Counted from the first letter of the stretch, positions 12,288-25,119 are shown. The stretch: 64,000 nt of DNA from Erythrobacter rubeus (GCF_014705715.1 NZ_JACXLC010000001.1:850457-914456), one strand, 5' to 3'. Numbers and translations are program-made. The notes: generated by a model not told the origin, from the sequence alone.

Positions 12288-14588
12288 GTGAACAGTCCAT
12301 TCGCGGCATCGCCAGAGGAATTGCAGACGCGCTCGCGTCGGATCGATCTTGCGCATCAGCCCGACTTCTCGCTCGGCCCGGTTCAAGTCCAGCCGGCGCT
12401 GCGCACCATTTCCGGCCCTGCTGGTGAGACCATGCTCGAACCGAAGGTCATGCAGGTACTTGTCGCGCTAAGCGATCCGATCGGGGCTATCCTGTCGCGC
12501 GAAGATCTGACCGAACGGTGCTGGGAAGGGCGCATTGTCGGAGACACCTCGATCAATCGCGTGATCTCTCTGCTGCGATCCGCATTCAAGATCGCTGGCG
12601 GCGATGCCGTAATGGTCGAGAACGTGCCCAAGGTCGGCTACCGGCTGGTGGTGAATGGCGGGAAGATCGGCGAAGAGCCTGCTCCGGTGGAGTCAGGACC
12701 AGCTGCGAATATCCCGATCTCTCGTCCCATGCCGCGTTCGAAAGCTGTGATGGCCGGGGTGCTCATGCTTTTCGTGGCCGCGATTGCAGCTCTTGCGATG
12801 TGGCAGTTGCCCTCTCAGCCACCCGTCGAGCGGCTCAAGATTGCGATGTTGCCGCTGGATATCGCGGAAGGAACCGACCCGCTTTACGGGCGCGGTCTCG
12901 AAGCCGAGCTGCGCGCTCAATTCGCTCGGATTGGTTCAGTTGAAGTTACGAGCGGAGATAGCGCAAGGCATCTTATGGAGAAGGGCCTCGATCCGACAGA
13001 GATAGGCCGTAAGCTCAACGCCGATTATATCTGGACTGGAAGCCTTCAGGTCGGCGCGGAACGCGTCACCTTGGCCGCAAGTCTCGTCGATCCGCAAGAC
13101 AGCCAGCAGGTCTGGAGCGACCAGCTGGCGAGTGGGCGCAACGCAGCCCGATTCCTGCCGATGCGCACGGCTCGCGAAATGGCAAGCGCGTTGGGCCGGA
13201 CCGTCGCCGAACGCACACCGGACAGCGCAGTTTCAAGCGAGGACTACAGCCTCTACCTCACGGCAATGGGGCTGATTAAAACGCGCGGGGATGACCAGCG
13301 TGTGGCGGCGCTGCAGATCATGCAACAGGTGACGCAGCGTAGCCCGGAATTCGCAGAAGGATGGGCAGGTCTTGCAAAAGCGTATTTCCTGCTGCCCGAG
13401 GGCGATGAGAATGCCAATGAAGCACTCGCGCTTGACCTGGCAAACACCGCTCTGGCGTTAGACCCTCAGTCGGTGGATGCCCTCAAACTGGCTGGAATGC
13501 TCCGGCAGGACGGAGAAGAACGTCTTGCCTTGCTGAAGCAAGCCATTGCGCTTGACCCGGGGGATGTCGAAGCTTGGTTTTGGCTCGCCCTTACACAGCG
13601 CGATTTTCAGCTCGTTGCCGCGCCTCACATCGAGAGCTCGCTGCGCATGATCGAACTGGATCCACTCTGGCCTGCGAGTTGGCGCGCTTCGAGCGATGCG
13701 GTGCAATTCGGCCAGATCGATCTGGCGCGTCGGATCGAGCGTGATATTCTGGCGGCGGCAGTCACCCCATCGCAATCGGCGCTGGCGGAGGGGCGTCTGG
13801 CTCGGATCGACGGTGACCTCTCGACTTATGTGGAAAAGGCACAAGAGGCGTCGGGATCAATCACGACGACCGAAAGACGGTACAGTTTGGATATGCATAT
13901 GGGCATGATCGAGGTGCTGCTTGGCGTGCAGCTGCCCGGAGAATTGCCATATCTCCGCACTCCGGAAAAGCAGCTCATGTACCGGATGCATCGACGCGAA
14001 TTGCCAAGTGTGGATGAGATCCGCGCAGTGACAGGCGGCGACGGTGACCTATGGGATATGGCTGAATTCGTGGGTCCGGCAATACCGCTTTTCCTCGAAA
14101 ACGGGCGCGCTGCAGAGTTGCTTTCACTGTATGATGCCCGCTTTTCCTCGCATGCAGATTTCCTTGCCTATGCCGAAGCCGGGGGCAGGCCGGAATTTAT
14201 TGTCCCTCAGATATCCCCTTTCCTGGCCCTGGCGCTGCGAGACGCCGGGCGAGAGTCCGAAGCTGAGGCGCATCTTTCCAGCGCGGAACAGCAGATTGAG
14301 CGCTGGAATGACACCGATAAAGGATGGATCATTCCCATCCTTTTCGAACTCGATCTGGCCGCGGCCAGGGACGACCGGGCCAAAGCCACCGAAATAATCG
14401 AAGCGCTGCCCGCATACGGCTGGCCGTATGTGATGGCAGACCCCGATATCTCCGGCGGGCTGCTGCTGGGAAGCAATCCGCTGTATGCGGCCATACGTGA
14501 CTTGCCGCAGGTTCGCGCAGTGTTGGATCCAATTCGTGCGAACCTTGAACGTGAGCGCGCCGAAATCCTTGCCCTTGGCGTAAGCTGA
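12288..14588 (+). CDS. CadC/ToxR-like transmembrane transcription regulator with TPR-like repeats
   Basis: 766 residues. Residues 27-122 form an OmpR/PhoB-type winged helix ([46 protein letters not shown]). A single membrane segment at about 153-172 follows. The periplasmic part begins with a TolB-N-like piece ([15 protein letters not shown]) and continues with helical TPR-like repeats. It probably senses an envelope signal and regulates genes directly from the membrane. The start is GTG, after GGGAAAAGCGAC. It faces the UrcA gene, which could be a target, though that is only positional. Confidence 0.82.
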   Translation: MNSPFAASPEELQTRSRRIDLAHQPDFSLGPVQVQPALRTISGPAGETMLEPKVMQVLVALSDPIGAILSREDLTERCWEGRIVGDTSINRVISLLRSAFKIAGGDAVMVENVPKVGYRLVVNGGKIGEEPAPVESGPAANIPISRPMPRSKAVMAGVLMLFVAAIAALAMWQLPSQPPVERLKIAMLPLDIAEGTDPLYGRGLEAELRAQFARIGSVEVTSGDSARHLMEKGLDPTEIGRKLNADYIWTGSLQVGAERVTLAASLVDPQDSQQVWSDQLASGRNAARFLPMRTAREMASALGRTVAERTPDSAVSSEDYSLYLTAMGLIKTRGDDQRVAALQIMQQVTQRSPEFAEGWAGLAKAYFLLPEGDENANEALALDLANTALALDPQSVDALKLAGMLRQDGEERLALLKQAIALDPGDVEAWFWLALTQRDFQLVAAPHIESSLRMIELDPLWPASWRASSDAVQFGQIDLARRIERDILAAAVTPSQSALAEGRLARIDGDLSTYVEKAQEASGSITTTERRYSLDMHMGMIEVLLGVQLPGELPYLRTPEKQLMYRMHRRELPSVDEIRAVTGGDGDLWDMAEFVGPAIPLFLENGRAAELLSLYDARFSSHADFLAYAEAGGRPEFIVPQISPFLALALRDAGRESEAEAHLSSAEQQIERWNDTDKGWIIPILFELDLAAARDDRAKATEIIEALPAYGWPYVMADPDISGGLLLGSNPLYAAIRDLPQVRAVLDPIRANLERERAEILALGVS

Positions 14589-14710
14589 GTTTCATACGGC
14601 CGTTCAGGTCCTTCTGAAACCGCCAGCTGTTTCGCGCATTGTAAAAGAGGCCGCGGGCAACCATTTGCAGTGCATTGCTCGCGTAGGCTCCGCGATCCCC
14701 TTGACACTGT

Positions 14711-14725
14711 GAACATTACCGGAAC
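14711..14725. promoter_or_regulatory. LexA operator (SOS box) of uvrA
   Basis: GAAC-N7-GAAC (GAACATTACCGGAAC), the reverse complement of the alphaproteobacterial LexA site GTTC-N7-GTTC. It lies 10 bases before the uvrA ATG and right after TTGACA at 14701, so LexA would block transcription start or early elongation. Confidence 0.85.
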
Positions 14726-14735
14726 ATAGCGCCCT

Positions 14736-17651
<2,916 letters not shown>

Positions 17652-17655
17652 CCAC

Positions 17656-17741
17656 CGTCATTGCGAGGCGACGCCGTCGCCGTGGCAATCCAGAGCGTCT
17701 CAAGAGCCACTCTGGGTTGCTTCGCTTCGCTCGTAATGACG
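17656..17741. repeat. imperfect palindromic intergenic repeat
   Basis: An 86-base element whose ends are inverted copies: it opens CGTCATTGCGAG and closes CTCGTAATGACG. Inner arms GGCAATCCAGAG and CTCTGGGTTGC pair as well. It starts five bases after the uvrA stop and could fold into a long hairpin acting as a terminator or mRNA stabiliser. The form is that of dispersed palindromic repeats seen in many copies in sphingomonad-type genomes (recollection, not checked). Confidence 0.7.
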
Positions 17742-17886
17742 AGTTAATGCGACGGCGTCTGCGGCGGCGAAACAATTGCAGAAGACACGCCAAACCTAGC
17801 GGTCGAGTAGATTCTCGTTTTTGCGCATCCGACTCTTATCCGAGCGAGCAAATTGATGACCGGCTCATTGTTGATGGAGACAAGAA

Positions 17887-19173
17887 TTGTCTAACGGGAA
17901 ATCGATCAATTCCGTATTTTTAGACTCAGTTTCAAAGACGCCAGAGCAACTTCTGTCCAAGTTGCTTGAGGGAAAGCTAAAGGAAGCTGGGGTCAAACAA
18001 TATCGAAAAGGGGCCAAGGCATTAGCCTCTCATATGTTAGAGAATGGAGATCAAGAGTTTCATTTTGAAGATGAGGACGACGAAGAACTTGACATATCTA
18101 TCCAGATCAGCGCCGATGATATTGCACTTTTGGAGAAGCAAGCTGACGCGTTAGTTGGCGAAATTCCGGAGATAGTTGATAGGCTTGCCCGCGAACAATC
18201 GCGAGAAATGCTCGATGATTATCGTAAAGACTGGTTTAGATACAGAAGGGCGGAGGAAAGAGATTTTTCCGCATTTAGATGGCGTCTAGAGGCTCGATGG
18301 GGCGAGGCGTTGGATGACCTCCGACTCTTAGTTGATCTCTGTACCGATGAAGGTGAGAAGGAGAGAGCGCGCCTTTCGAAATCGAAAGCAAAGCGCGCTC
18401 CCATTGCCCGACATGCGTTGGTTCAGCTTCACGTTCGTGCCTGCCAAGTGGCCCGGGAAATACTCACATTGATTGAGAACGGCTTTCCCGATGGAGCGAT
18501 GGCTCGCTGGCGAACCCTGCATGAGATTGAGATAATTGCATTGCTTCTGCACGATGGCGGCAATGAGTTGGCGCGACGCTATTTCGATCATCAGGTGGTG
18601 GAGAGAAAGAAAGCTGCGGATCTTCATCAACGAACCTGCAGAGTTTCTGGCTCAACGCCTCTCAGTCAAAAAGAGATGGCTGAAATAGAGGAAGACTTCG
18701 ATAGCGTTGTGAAGCTCCATGGAAAAGAGTTTGCCGGGGACTACGGCTGGGCATCACGATATCTAAACAACCCAAACCCAAGGTTTGCAAATCTTGCAGA
18801 ACGAGCAGGGGCGGAGGCTTCGAAACCAGAATACAAGTATGCGAGCTATAACGTTCATGCTTCGTCCACCGCCTTGCGTGTCCGCGTTGGTTCTCTAAAC
18901 GGGCAGGGAAATCTGTCTGCAGGGTCGACAAATGCTGGTTTGCAAGAACCAGCGCAAAAGACTGCACAATCCATCCTGCTAATTAGCTCGCTGCTCTCCT
19001 CCCGCTCCCGGTCGATCGACCATGCTATTCTCTTGCATGCTCTCGTTCGTTTGCGAGACGATGCCATTTTGAAATTTGAGACCGCGGCACAAGTTTTACT
19101 TGTTGATCACCAGAGCATCGAGGAAGCCTTGTTCGAACAGCAGATCGAAGACATCGATTTATCGATGATCTAG
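17887..19173 (+). CDS. DUF5677-type protein
   Basis: 428 residues. The central region (ARWRTLHEIEIIALLLHD ... ARRYFDHQVVERKKA) matches the DUF5677 pattern as I remember it; function unknown. The N-terminal 100 residues are acidic and helical (FEDEDDEELDIS). The start is TTG, with GGAG eight bases upstream. The gene is clearly AT-richer than uvrA and rlpA on either side and uses more A/T-ending codons, which suggests recent horizontal gain. A repeat element borders it on the left. Confidence 0.75.
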   Translation: MSNGKSINSVFLDSVSKTPEQLLSKLLEGKLKEAGVKQYRKGAKALASHMLENGDQEFHFEDEDDEELDISIQISADDIALLEKQADALVGEIPEIVDRLAREQSREMLDDYRKDWFRYRRAEERDFSAFRWRLEARWGEALDDLRLLVDLCTDEGEKERARLSKSKAKRAPIARHALVQLHVRACQVAREILTLIENGFPDGAMARWRTLHEIEIIALLLHDGGNELARRYFDHQVVERKKAADLHQRTCRVSGSTPLSQKEMAEIEEDFDSVVKLHGKEFAGDYGWASRYLNNPNPRFANLAERAGAEASKPEYKYASYNVHASSTALRVRVGSLNGQGNLSAGSTNAGLQEPAQKTAQSILLISSLLSSRSRSIDHAILLHALVRLRDDAILKFETAAQVLLVDHQSIEEALFEQQIEDIDLSMI

Positions 19174-19333
19174 TTGCGATTTTCCTACTCAACCCAAACC
19201 CGCTAACTGAAAGAGTCCAAACGGCCCGAAGGGTCGCAAGGCCGACCGGCCGCCCGCAGCGACGCGGCCTGTAGGCCGTGTGAGCGAGGAAATCGCACGC
19301 CGGATGGCGTGCGCAACAAAAGGACTCTCCACC

Positions 19334-19576
19334 ATGCCCAAGACCTCGAACCTCCCGACCATCTCCCAACAAATGCGCCGCCACACTCAGCACGAAGCTC
19401 GCGATCATCAGCGCGAGTGGGAGCGGCATGTCGATGCCGGGCGCATCGGGAGCGGCTCGCAGATGACGGGCGAGCAACGCGCGCAGCTTGCTCGCAATGA
19501 GATGATCCTGTGCGGTTACCGCGTCCTCCCGAACCATGACAGCACGGGTGCGGACGCCTCGACCAGATACTGCTGA
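19334..19576 (+). CDS. small hypothetical protein
   Basis: 80 residues from ATG 19334, preceded by AAAGGA about ten bases upstream. The product is hydrophilic and rich in Arg, His and Gln (QMRRHTQHEARDHQREWERH), with no membrane segment. A short hairpin (GCACGCC/GGCGTGC) lies just upstream. No family recognised. It could be a small regulator or a chance ORF; the ribosome site and composition favour a gene. Confidence 0.5.
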   Translation: MPKTSNLPTISQQMRRHTQHEARDHQREWERHVDAGRIGSGSQMTGEQRAQLARNEMILCGYRVLPNHDSTGADASTRYC

Positions 19577-19635
19577 CAGTTGCGCTTAAGCGGCGCATCA
19601 CGTGCCACTGCGCGTCTCCTTAACCTTTGGGCGCT

Positions 19636-19941
19636 ATGCTCGCGCCCATGCTCCACACACGCGTCATCCTCGCCGTCGCCGTTCTCGGCTCGCTTTCCGC
19701 CTGCAACGCGCCCGATCCGGACGATTATGGCGGCGGAGCGAAAGGCGCGGCGGTGGTGAAGTGCATCTCCCGCACCGAGCGTGCCGACAGCTCCATCACC
19801 CGCGAGCAGGCGGGAGAGATGTGCAACTGCGTCACCGACAAGACCATGGCCGCGCTCGGCGGCAGCGGCATGAGCCGCTCCAGCATGGAACGCGCGCTCA
19901 TCGGCTGTGCCACGGATGCGGGGATCGAACTCACCGACTGA
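19636..19941 (+). CDS. small putative lipoprotein
   Basis: 101 residues with a lipoprotein signal (MLHTRVILAVAVLGSLSAC) and lipobox LSAC. The mature part carries three further cysteines (VKCIS, MCNCV, IGCA), giving possible disulfides. ATG 19636 is used; ATG 19648 gives a more typical signal and is equally possible, and neither has a clear ribosome site. No family recognised. Confidence 0.6.
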   Translation: MLAPMLHTRVILAVAVLGSLSACNAPDPDDYGGGAKGAAVVKCISRTERADSSITREQAGEMCNCVTDKTMAALGGSGMSRSSMERALIGCATDAGIELTD

Positions 19942-20025
19942 GCAGATCGTGCCTAATCCGCGCACGTTTTCCTACCTCGGCTTTCATGTGTAGTTGGGAT
20001 GGCTCCCTCACGAAGGAGCTTTCCC

Positions 20026-21330
20026 ATGCACCATAACCCCGACCCCTTCATTCCAGCCGAGGGTGCCTCGGCCTCCGCTGCGCTCCCGGCGATTATCGAG
20101 GCGCTGCCTGCGGATGCGGCGCATCCCTCACACGTGCAGTTCACGCGGGCGCGGCAGGCGGCTTTCCTCCGCCGCCTTGCCGATTGCGGCGAGGTGCGCA
20201 GCGCGGCGAAGGCGGCGCGGGTTTCGCATCAGACAGCCTACCGCATGCGGCGCGCTTGCCCGGACTTTGCGCGGGCCTGGAACGCGGCGCTGCTCGTCGC
20301 GCGCGAACATGCGGAAGAAGCGCTCGCCACGCGCGCGATGAACGGGGTGGAGGAGCAGGTGTTCTACCACGGCGAGGTCGTCGCGGTGCGGCGGCGCTTC
20401 GATTCGCGGCTGCTGCTGGCGCATCTCGCGCGGCTCGATCGGCTCGCCGAAGGGGCGGACACCGCGATGCTCGCGGGCGAGTTCGACGAGGTGGTTGCCG
20501 CGTTCGAGGCGGCGGAAGGGGACGCGGCGCCGGACCTGCCGGAAATACCCTCTGGACCGTGTAACATGCGGTCCAAGTCTCAGGCCAAGTCTGAGGTGGC
20601 GCCCGGTGACGGGGCCGGGGAGGAGGCGTGGGACCCCTACGCTCCGACCGAGCTCGACCTGCGGCTTGCCGCGATGAACGACGCCCGGCCAGAAGGAGTG
20701 CTCTCGCCCGATCAGGCGGCAAACAGCGTGGCGGAGGCCGATGCGCTGGAGGCGGTGCAGCTCGCCGCGTTCGAGGAAGGGGCCGCGCGCTGGTGGCAGG
20801 TGACAAGCGAGGAGGAAGCGGCCGAGGCGATCGCGGCGGCGCAGGCGGAGGGCCTGGAGGATGTCGGCGAGCTAGCGGAGGATGTCGAGCTCGACCCGGG
20901 CGTGGCCTCTGGCGATCATGCCGATCTCACGCGCGGCGGCGCGCGACAGGTCGATGGTGCGCCCGCGGGTGAAGGGGCCGCGATCGTTGATGCGCACGAC
21001 GACGCTGCGCCCGTTGCGCGGGTTGGTCACGCGGACCTTGGTGCCGAAGGGGAGCGTCTTGTGAGCGGCGGTCATGGCGTTCATGTCGAACCGCTCGCCA
21101 TTCGCTGTGCGGCGTCCGTGGAACCGCCTGCCGTAGAAGGAGGCGACGCCGGTGCCGAGGGTGCGGAGGACCGGGTCCTCGATCGGTGGCTCGATCTCGG
21201 ACAGGTCGACCGCAGTGGGCGGGACGTTGAGATCGGGGCGGGGGCCGATGAAGGGCGCGAACTCGCTGACGAGCGGCGGGTCGATGCGGGGGCCGGTTTC
21301 GGCGAGGGACGTCTCGGCAAGGGCGGTTGA
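20026..21330 (+). CDS. HTH-containing protein, C-terminal third antisense to rlpA
   Basis: From ATG 20026 (AAGGAG eight bases upstream) the frame runs 434 codons. The first 170 residues look real: a helix-turn-helix at about 45-85 ([30 protein letters not shown]), like terminase-small-subunit or Sigma-like HTHs, then a helical region. The last 150 codons lie opposite rlpA and have the Gly/Ala/Asp composition of an antisense shadow. The native protein may therefore have ended near 20870, with a lost stop or a frameshift extending it. Function unknown. Confidence 0.6.
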   Translation: MHHNPDPFIPAEGASASAALPAIIEALPADAAHPSHVQFTRARQAAFLRRLADCGEVRSAAKAARVSHQTAYRMRRACPDFARAWNAALLVAREHAEEALATRAMNGVEEQVFYHGEVVAVRRRFDSRLLLAHLARLDRLAEGADTAMLAGEFDEVVAAFEAAEGDAAPDLPEIPSGPCNMRSKSQAKSEVAPGDGAGEEAWDPYAPTELDLRLAAMNDARPEGVLSPDQAANSVAEADALEAVQLAAFEEGAARWWQVTSEEEAAEAIAAAQAEGLEDVGELAEDVELDPGVASGDHADLTRGGARQVDGAPAGEGAAIVDAHDDAAPVARVGHADLGAEGERLVSGGHGVHVEPLAIRCAASVEPPAVEGGDAGAEGAEDRVLDRWLDLGQVDRSGRDVEIGAGADEGRELADERRVDAGAGFGEGRLGKGG

Positions 21331-21465
21331 GCGGGCGGAGCCCGGCTCGGGATCGTCGGCGGCGCTGGTGGATGCGCCGCACAGAAGCGCGGCGAGCGGG
21401 ATTGCGGCGCGGAGGCCGGGCAGGGTGCTAAGGGCGCGGCGGGGCGTGAGTGCTCGTGATGCCAT
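20872..21465 (-). CDS. rlpA: RlpA-like septal ring lytic transglycosylase
   Basis: 197 residues. A signal-like N-terminus ([23 protein letters not shown]) is followed by a linker and a C-terminal double-psi beta barrel: [55 protein letters not shown]. These are the RlpA signatures, including the catalytic-region glutamate and the DRGPF aspartate. The usual SPOR domain is absent. RlpA cleaves denuded glycan strands at the division septum. ATG 21465 is preferred over two further upstream. Its 3' two thirds overlap the convergent HTH frame. Confidence 0.85.
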   Translation of the reverse strand: MASRALTPRRALSTLPGLRAAIPLAALLCGASTSAADDPEPGSARSTALAETSLAETGPRIDPPLVSEFAPFIGPRPDLNVPPTAVDLSEIEPPIEDPVLRTLGTGVASFYGRRFHGRRTANGERFDMNAMTAAHKTLPFGTKVRVTNPRNGRSVVVRINDRGPFTRGRTIDLSRAAAREIGMIARGHARVELDILR

Positions 21466-21646
21466 TAGACGGGGCTTATAGGCGCTGCGCATGGCGAGGC
21501 GCAAACAGGGCAAGGCAGCGACAGTTCGAACCGAGCGAAATGCGCGCCGGAATGATAGGCGTTAACGCTTTGCGGATTGGTAGCGGATGTACCTGATCGC
21601 GAGGCAGGTGTGAGTGCGGGTGATGGCCCGGCAGCGCACCGGAAGG

Positions 21647-21682
21647 CGCAAAGCAAATGGGGCCGGCATTGCTGCCGACCCC
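21647..21682 (-). terminator. intrinsic terminator (minus strand)
   Basis: On the minus strand GGGGTCGGCA-GCAA-TGCCGGCCCC forms a ten-pair stem (one G-T), followed by ATTTGCTTT. It marks the end of a leftward transcript coming from 21.7-22.1 kb. Confidence 0.6.
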
Positions 21683-21686
21683 ACTC

Positions 21687-22082
21687 TCACCAGCGCGTGG
21701 TCTTCCGTCTCTTTCGCACCCGAAGGTGCGTCCGTTCCGGAAGCGCTTGGCGCCCGGTGTCTTTCCGCGTGCTCGAAAGCCCGCGTTCTGTCACCGGCGC
21801 TCGCGCCGGCATCCGACTTCGCTTGCGATCTGCCGCGTTTCCTTCCGGCCGAAACCTTCCGTTCTCACGGCTTCTCCTAGGGCAAAGCCGAGACCGATGA
21901 TCTGTATTGTCCTTGATCTCAAACGGCTGCTTCCGGTTTGACCCTTCCACTTCCTCGACCACTGACCAAATCTTCGGTCTTATCCGATGACGTCGTTTCG
22001 CACTTTCCTCAAACGATCCGACTTGCATTTGGCCGAAGCCTCCTGCACCTCGTCTCTCGGACAGCGCGTGGACAGTCGCCAC
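21687..22082 (-). other. possible leftward transcript, coding status unclear
   Basis: An open frame of 131 codons ends four bases before the intrinsic terminator at 21647-21682. The conceptual product is very Arg-rich and resembles no family I know. The DNA holds several short inverted repeats (CACCCGAAGGTG, CACCGGCGCTCGCGCCGG), so the unit could equally be a structured RNA. I checked by eye for tmRNA, RNase P, SRP and 6S signatures and found none convincing. Confidence 0.3.
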
Positions 22083-22393
22083 CGCATTCTTGGAACATGA
22101 ATTTCATTGAAAATCAGGGCCTTGCGCTCTGTTTCTCAATGTCTTCCTGTTCCGAAGACATGATCAAATTGACTGCGAATCCGTTCGTTCGCAAGGCTGG
22201 CAAGGGTGAGTTTTCCACTTTTGCCCAGATCACTTGTGGACGGCAGTGGATAAGTCATCAATTCGTCGCATTCGGGAAATTCGCGGGAACGAAACCGTGC
22301 GTTTTGCGCTCCAGTTGGTGTGCAAATGTGCTCGATCGGTCGAGATGACCAGATGCGAATCGGGCCGACTCGCCTATCCGCGTAAGCCAGCCC
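22083..22393. other. AT-richer intergenic region with DnaA-box-like sites
   Basis: A stretch of 311 bases downstream of argG without a convincing gene. Within 43 bases it carries TTTTCCACT (22211), TTGTGGAC (22234) and AGTGGATAA (22245), which match the DnaA box TTATCCACA at about 7, 6 and 8 of 9 positions on either strand. No other origin hallmark was seen. Confidence 0.35.
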
Positions 22394-23608
22394 TCACGAG
22401 TCGCGCTTCGCCAGCAATCTCAGCCGCAGGGCGTTCAACTTGATGAAGCCTTCGGCGTCCTGCTGATCGTAGGCGCCTGCATCGTCTTCAAAAGTCACAT
22501 GCGCTTCGGAATAGAGCGTGTGCTCGCTCTTGCGCCCGACCACGCTTGCCTGGCCCTTGTACAGCTTGAGCCGCACTGTCCCGGATACCTTCTCCTGGCT
22601 GAGATCGATCGCTGCCTGAAGCATCTCGCGCTCGGGACTGAACCAGAAACCGTTGTATATGAGCTCCGCATATTTCGGCATCAGCTCATCCTTGAGATGC
22701 GCTGCGCCGCGGTCGAGTGTGATCTGCTCGATACCGCGGTGTGCGCGAGCATAGATCTCGCCGCCTGGCGTTTCGTACATGCCGCGGCTCTTCATGCCGA
22801 CGAAGCGGTTCTCGACGAGGTCGAGCCGTCCGATCCCGTGCTTGCGGCCGAGATCGTTGAGCGCGGTCAGCAAGGTGGCGGGGCTCATCGCCTCGCCATT
22901 AAGCGAGACGCCATCACCGCGCTCGAAACCGATCTCGATATATTCGGGTGTGTCGGGCGCGTCCTCGGGGTGATCGGTACGCGAATAGACATAGTCGGGG
23001 GTCTCCTCCCACGGATCCTCGAGCACCTTGCCTTCAGACGAGGTGTGCAGGAGGTTCGCGTCGGTCGAGAAGGGACTTTCGCCGCGCTTGTCGGTCGGCA
23101 CCTTGATCTGGTGAGCCTCAGCCCAGGCGATGAGTGCGGTTCGCGAGTTGAGGTCCCATTCGCGCCACGGAGCAATCACTTCGATATTCGGATCGAGCGC
23201 ATACGCCGACAGTTCGAAGCGAACCTGGTCGTTGCCCTTGCCGGTGGCTCCGTGCGCGATCGCGTCGGCGCCGGTCTCGTGCGCGATTTCGACCTGTCGT
23301 TTGGAGATGAGCGGACGGGCGATGGAAGTGCCGAGCAGGTAATCGCCTTCATACCGCGCATTGGCGCGCATCATGGGGAAGACGTAATCGCGGACGAATT
23401 CTTCGCGCAGGTCTTCGATGAAGATGTGCTCGTCGGGAATGCCCATGGCGTGCGCTTTTTCCCGCGCGGGTTCGATCTCTTCGCCTTGTCCAAGATCGGC
23501 GGTGAAGGTCACCACTTCGAGCCCGCGTTCGACGCTCAGCCACTTGGCAATCACGGACGTATCCAGCCCTCCGGAATAGGCAAGCACCACGCGTTTAATA
23601 TCGGACAT
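22394..23608 (-). CDS. argG: argininosuccinate synthase
   Basis: Joins citrulline and aspartate with ATP to give argininosuccinate in arginine synthesis. It has 404 residues, the standard length. The ATP-pyrophosphatase P-loop AYSGGLDTS is at 10-18, and [12 protein letters not shown], the citrulline/aspartate-binding region, near residue 120. The chosen ATG (MSDIKRVVL) matches known N-termini; a longer frame upstream adds unlikely residues. GGAG lies about 12 bases before the ATG. No arg neighbour is present. Confidence 0.97.
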   Translation of the reverse strand: MSDIKRVVLAYSGGLDTSVIAKWLSVERGLEVVTFTADLGQGEEIEPAREKAHAMGIPDEHIFIEDLREEFVRDYVFPMMRANARYEGDYLLGTSIARPLISKRQVEIAHETGADAIAHGATGKGNDQVRFELSAYALDPNIEVIAPWREWDLNSRTALIAWAEAHQIKVPTDKRGESPFSTDANLLHTSSEGKVLEDPWEETPDYVYSRTDHPEDAPDTPEYIEIGFERGDGVSLNGEAMSPATLLTALNDLGRKHGIGRLDLVENRFVGMKSRGMYETPGGEIYARAHRGIEQITLDRGAAHLKDELMPKYAELIYNGFWFSPEREMLQAAIDLSQEKVSGTVRLKLYKGQASVVGRKSEHTLYSEAHVTFEDDAGAYDQQDAEGFIKLNALRLRLLAKRDS

Positions 23609-23766
23609 TTCGGAACACACTCCTCGTTTGCAGCGCGCCCTATTCGCCTGCGGGATGCGATGCAAGGGCGCTGGAGCGAAGGCGCGAGGCGGCCTGCAAT
23701 AGCGATAGTCGACTGAGTGTATGGGCGCGCGCTAATCAAACGCGAAAAGAAGGAGATAGTGCGACT

Positions 23767-24591
23767 ATGGACCTCGGACTTGCGGGAAAGAAAGTGATTA
23801 TCAGTGCGGCGACGCGCGGTATCGGCCTCGTGACGGCACGCAGCTTTCTGGAGGAAGGAGCCGAAGTTGCGATTTGCGGCCGGAGGCCCGGCGGCGACAG
23901 GCCGTTCGAGGCGGGTTTCCAAGGAGAAGGACATCCGCTCGCGCAATCAGGCGTCGCAGAGGCGGTCGAACACCTGTCTGGGTTCGGTACCGTCCACGGC
24001 GAGGTCGTAGACTGCGCCGATGGCGATGCCGTGAGAGCGTGGGTGGAGCAAGCTGCCGATGTAATGGGCGGAGTGGACATTGTCGTTTCGAATGCCAGCG
24101 CTTTGGGCGGGAGGCCCAACACGCGGGAAAGCTGGGATCTGAGCTATGAAGTCGATCTCCTCTCCAGCGTTGCGATGTTCGAAGCCGCATATCCCTGGTT
24201 CAAGAAAGCGGGCGGCGGAGCCTTCGTGCAAACGGGAAGCGTCGCCGCGGTCGAGGACCACCCCTTCGGCGAAAACCTGAGCTATGCGGCGATGAAAGCC
24301 GCTCTCATCAACATCGTTCACCAGCTGGCCCACCGGCACATGGGGGAGGGCATACGCTGCAACACGGTCTGCCCCGGACCAACCCGGATCGACGATGGCA
24401 GCTGGGGCTTCCTCGAAGACTACATGCCTGATTACTACGCTGAGAACCTCGCCCGCCATCCCGCGGGGCGGTTCGGCAGGCCGGAAGAAATCGCCAACGC
24501 GATCCTGTTTCTGGCGAGCGAGAAAGCGAGCTGGATCATGGGGCAGAACCTGATTGTCGACGGGGGGTATTCGACGCATGTAAAGTACTGA
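23767..24591 (+). CDS. SDR-family oxidoreductase
   Basis: 274-residue short-chain dehydrogenase/reductase, NAD(P)-dependent. The cofactor loop is SAATRGIG (residues 18-25), with Ala in place of the usual first Gly, a variant known in some SDRs. NASALGG gives the NNAG-like motif, QTGSVAAV the catalytic serine and SYAAMK the Tyr-x3-Lys pair. IVDGGYS near the C-terminus is typical of the FabG-like classical group. Substrate unknown. It is transcribed alone, divergent from argG. Confidence 0.88.
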   Translation: MDLGLAGKKVIISAATRGIGLVTARSFLEEGAEVAICGRRPGGDRPFEAGFQGEGHPLAQSGVAEAVEHLSGFGTVHGEVVDCADGDAVRAWVEQAADVMGGVDIVVSNASALGGRPNTRESWDLSYEVDLLSSVAMFEAAYPWFKKAGGGAFVQTGSVAAVEDHPFGENLSYAAMKAALINIVHQLAHRHMGEGIRCNTVCPGPTRIDDGSWGFLEDYMPDYYAENLARHPAGRFGRPEEIANAILFLASEKASWIMGQNLIVDGGYSTHVKY

Positions 24592-24684
24592 TGGTTTGCT
24601 GAGCGTTAGTCCGGTTGGACATGAAAAGTGACAGGTAGGCTGGACGCTGATAAGAGCGGGTCATCGTCCAACAGGAGCCGGCCC

Positions 24685-25110
24685 ATGAAATGTCTCGTTT
24701 TTGTTCTCGCAGCAGCGTCTTCTCTTTCCAGCGCAGCCTCCGCTCATGAGATCCTGCACGCCGATCACGCATCGCACACCCACGCGGCGGATTGCGGACA
24801 TACTGCGCTCGAGCATGGCGGGCACATCGACTACATTCATGACGGGCATCTGCATCATGGCCATGACGGTCATGTGGACGAGCATATGATCGTCGTCAGC
24901 AGCACCAATCCCGAAGCGCATGAGCTGGCCACCACGGTGACGTCGGACGACCATCCCCACGATCATGAGGGTGAGGAGCACCAGATGATCCAGCACGGCT
25001 CACACATGGATTTCGTCCATAATGGCCGCCTGCATCACGTGCATGGCGACCACACCGACGATCATGGTCCCGTGAAGCTTGTCACGGATGAAATGCTCGC
25101 TCTTCGCTAA
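24685..25110 (+). CDS. histidine-rich secreted metal-binding protein
   Basis: 141 residues from ATG 24685 (AGGAG eight bases upstream), with a signal peptide MKCLVFVLAAASSLSSAASA. The mature part is packed with His/Asp pairs and holds two related blocks, HIDYIHDGHLHHGHDGHVDE and HMDFVHNGRLHHVHGDHTDD, implying an internal duplication. Such proteins bind Zn, Cu or Ni in the periplasm. The metal and pathway are not shown by the neighbours (an SDR and a cyclopropane synthase), and no clear Zur site was seen. Confidence 0.75.
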   Translation: MKCLVFVLAAASSLSSAASAHEILHADHASHTHAADCGHTALEHGGHIDYIHDGHLHHGHDGHVDEHMIVVSSTNPEAHELATTVTSDDHPHDHEGEEHQMIQHGSHMDFVHNGRLHHVHGDHTDDHGPVKLVTDEMLALR

Positions 25111-25119
25111 GGCGGCTTC

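Noticed and set aside
12106-12291. 61-codon plus-strand ORF overlapping the start of the CadC-like regulator
   Set aside because: No ribosome site, no protein-like pattern; it lies in the divergent promoter region.
21687-22082. tmRNA, RNase P, SRP or 6S RNA
   Set aside because: Short pieces such as GAGGAAAGT look alike, but the surrounding conserved core, tag sequence or ends are missing.
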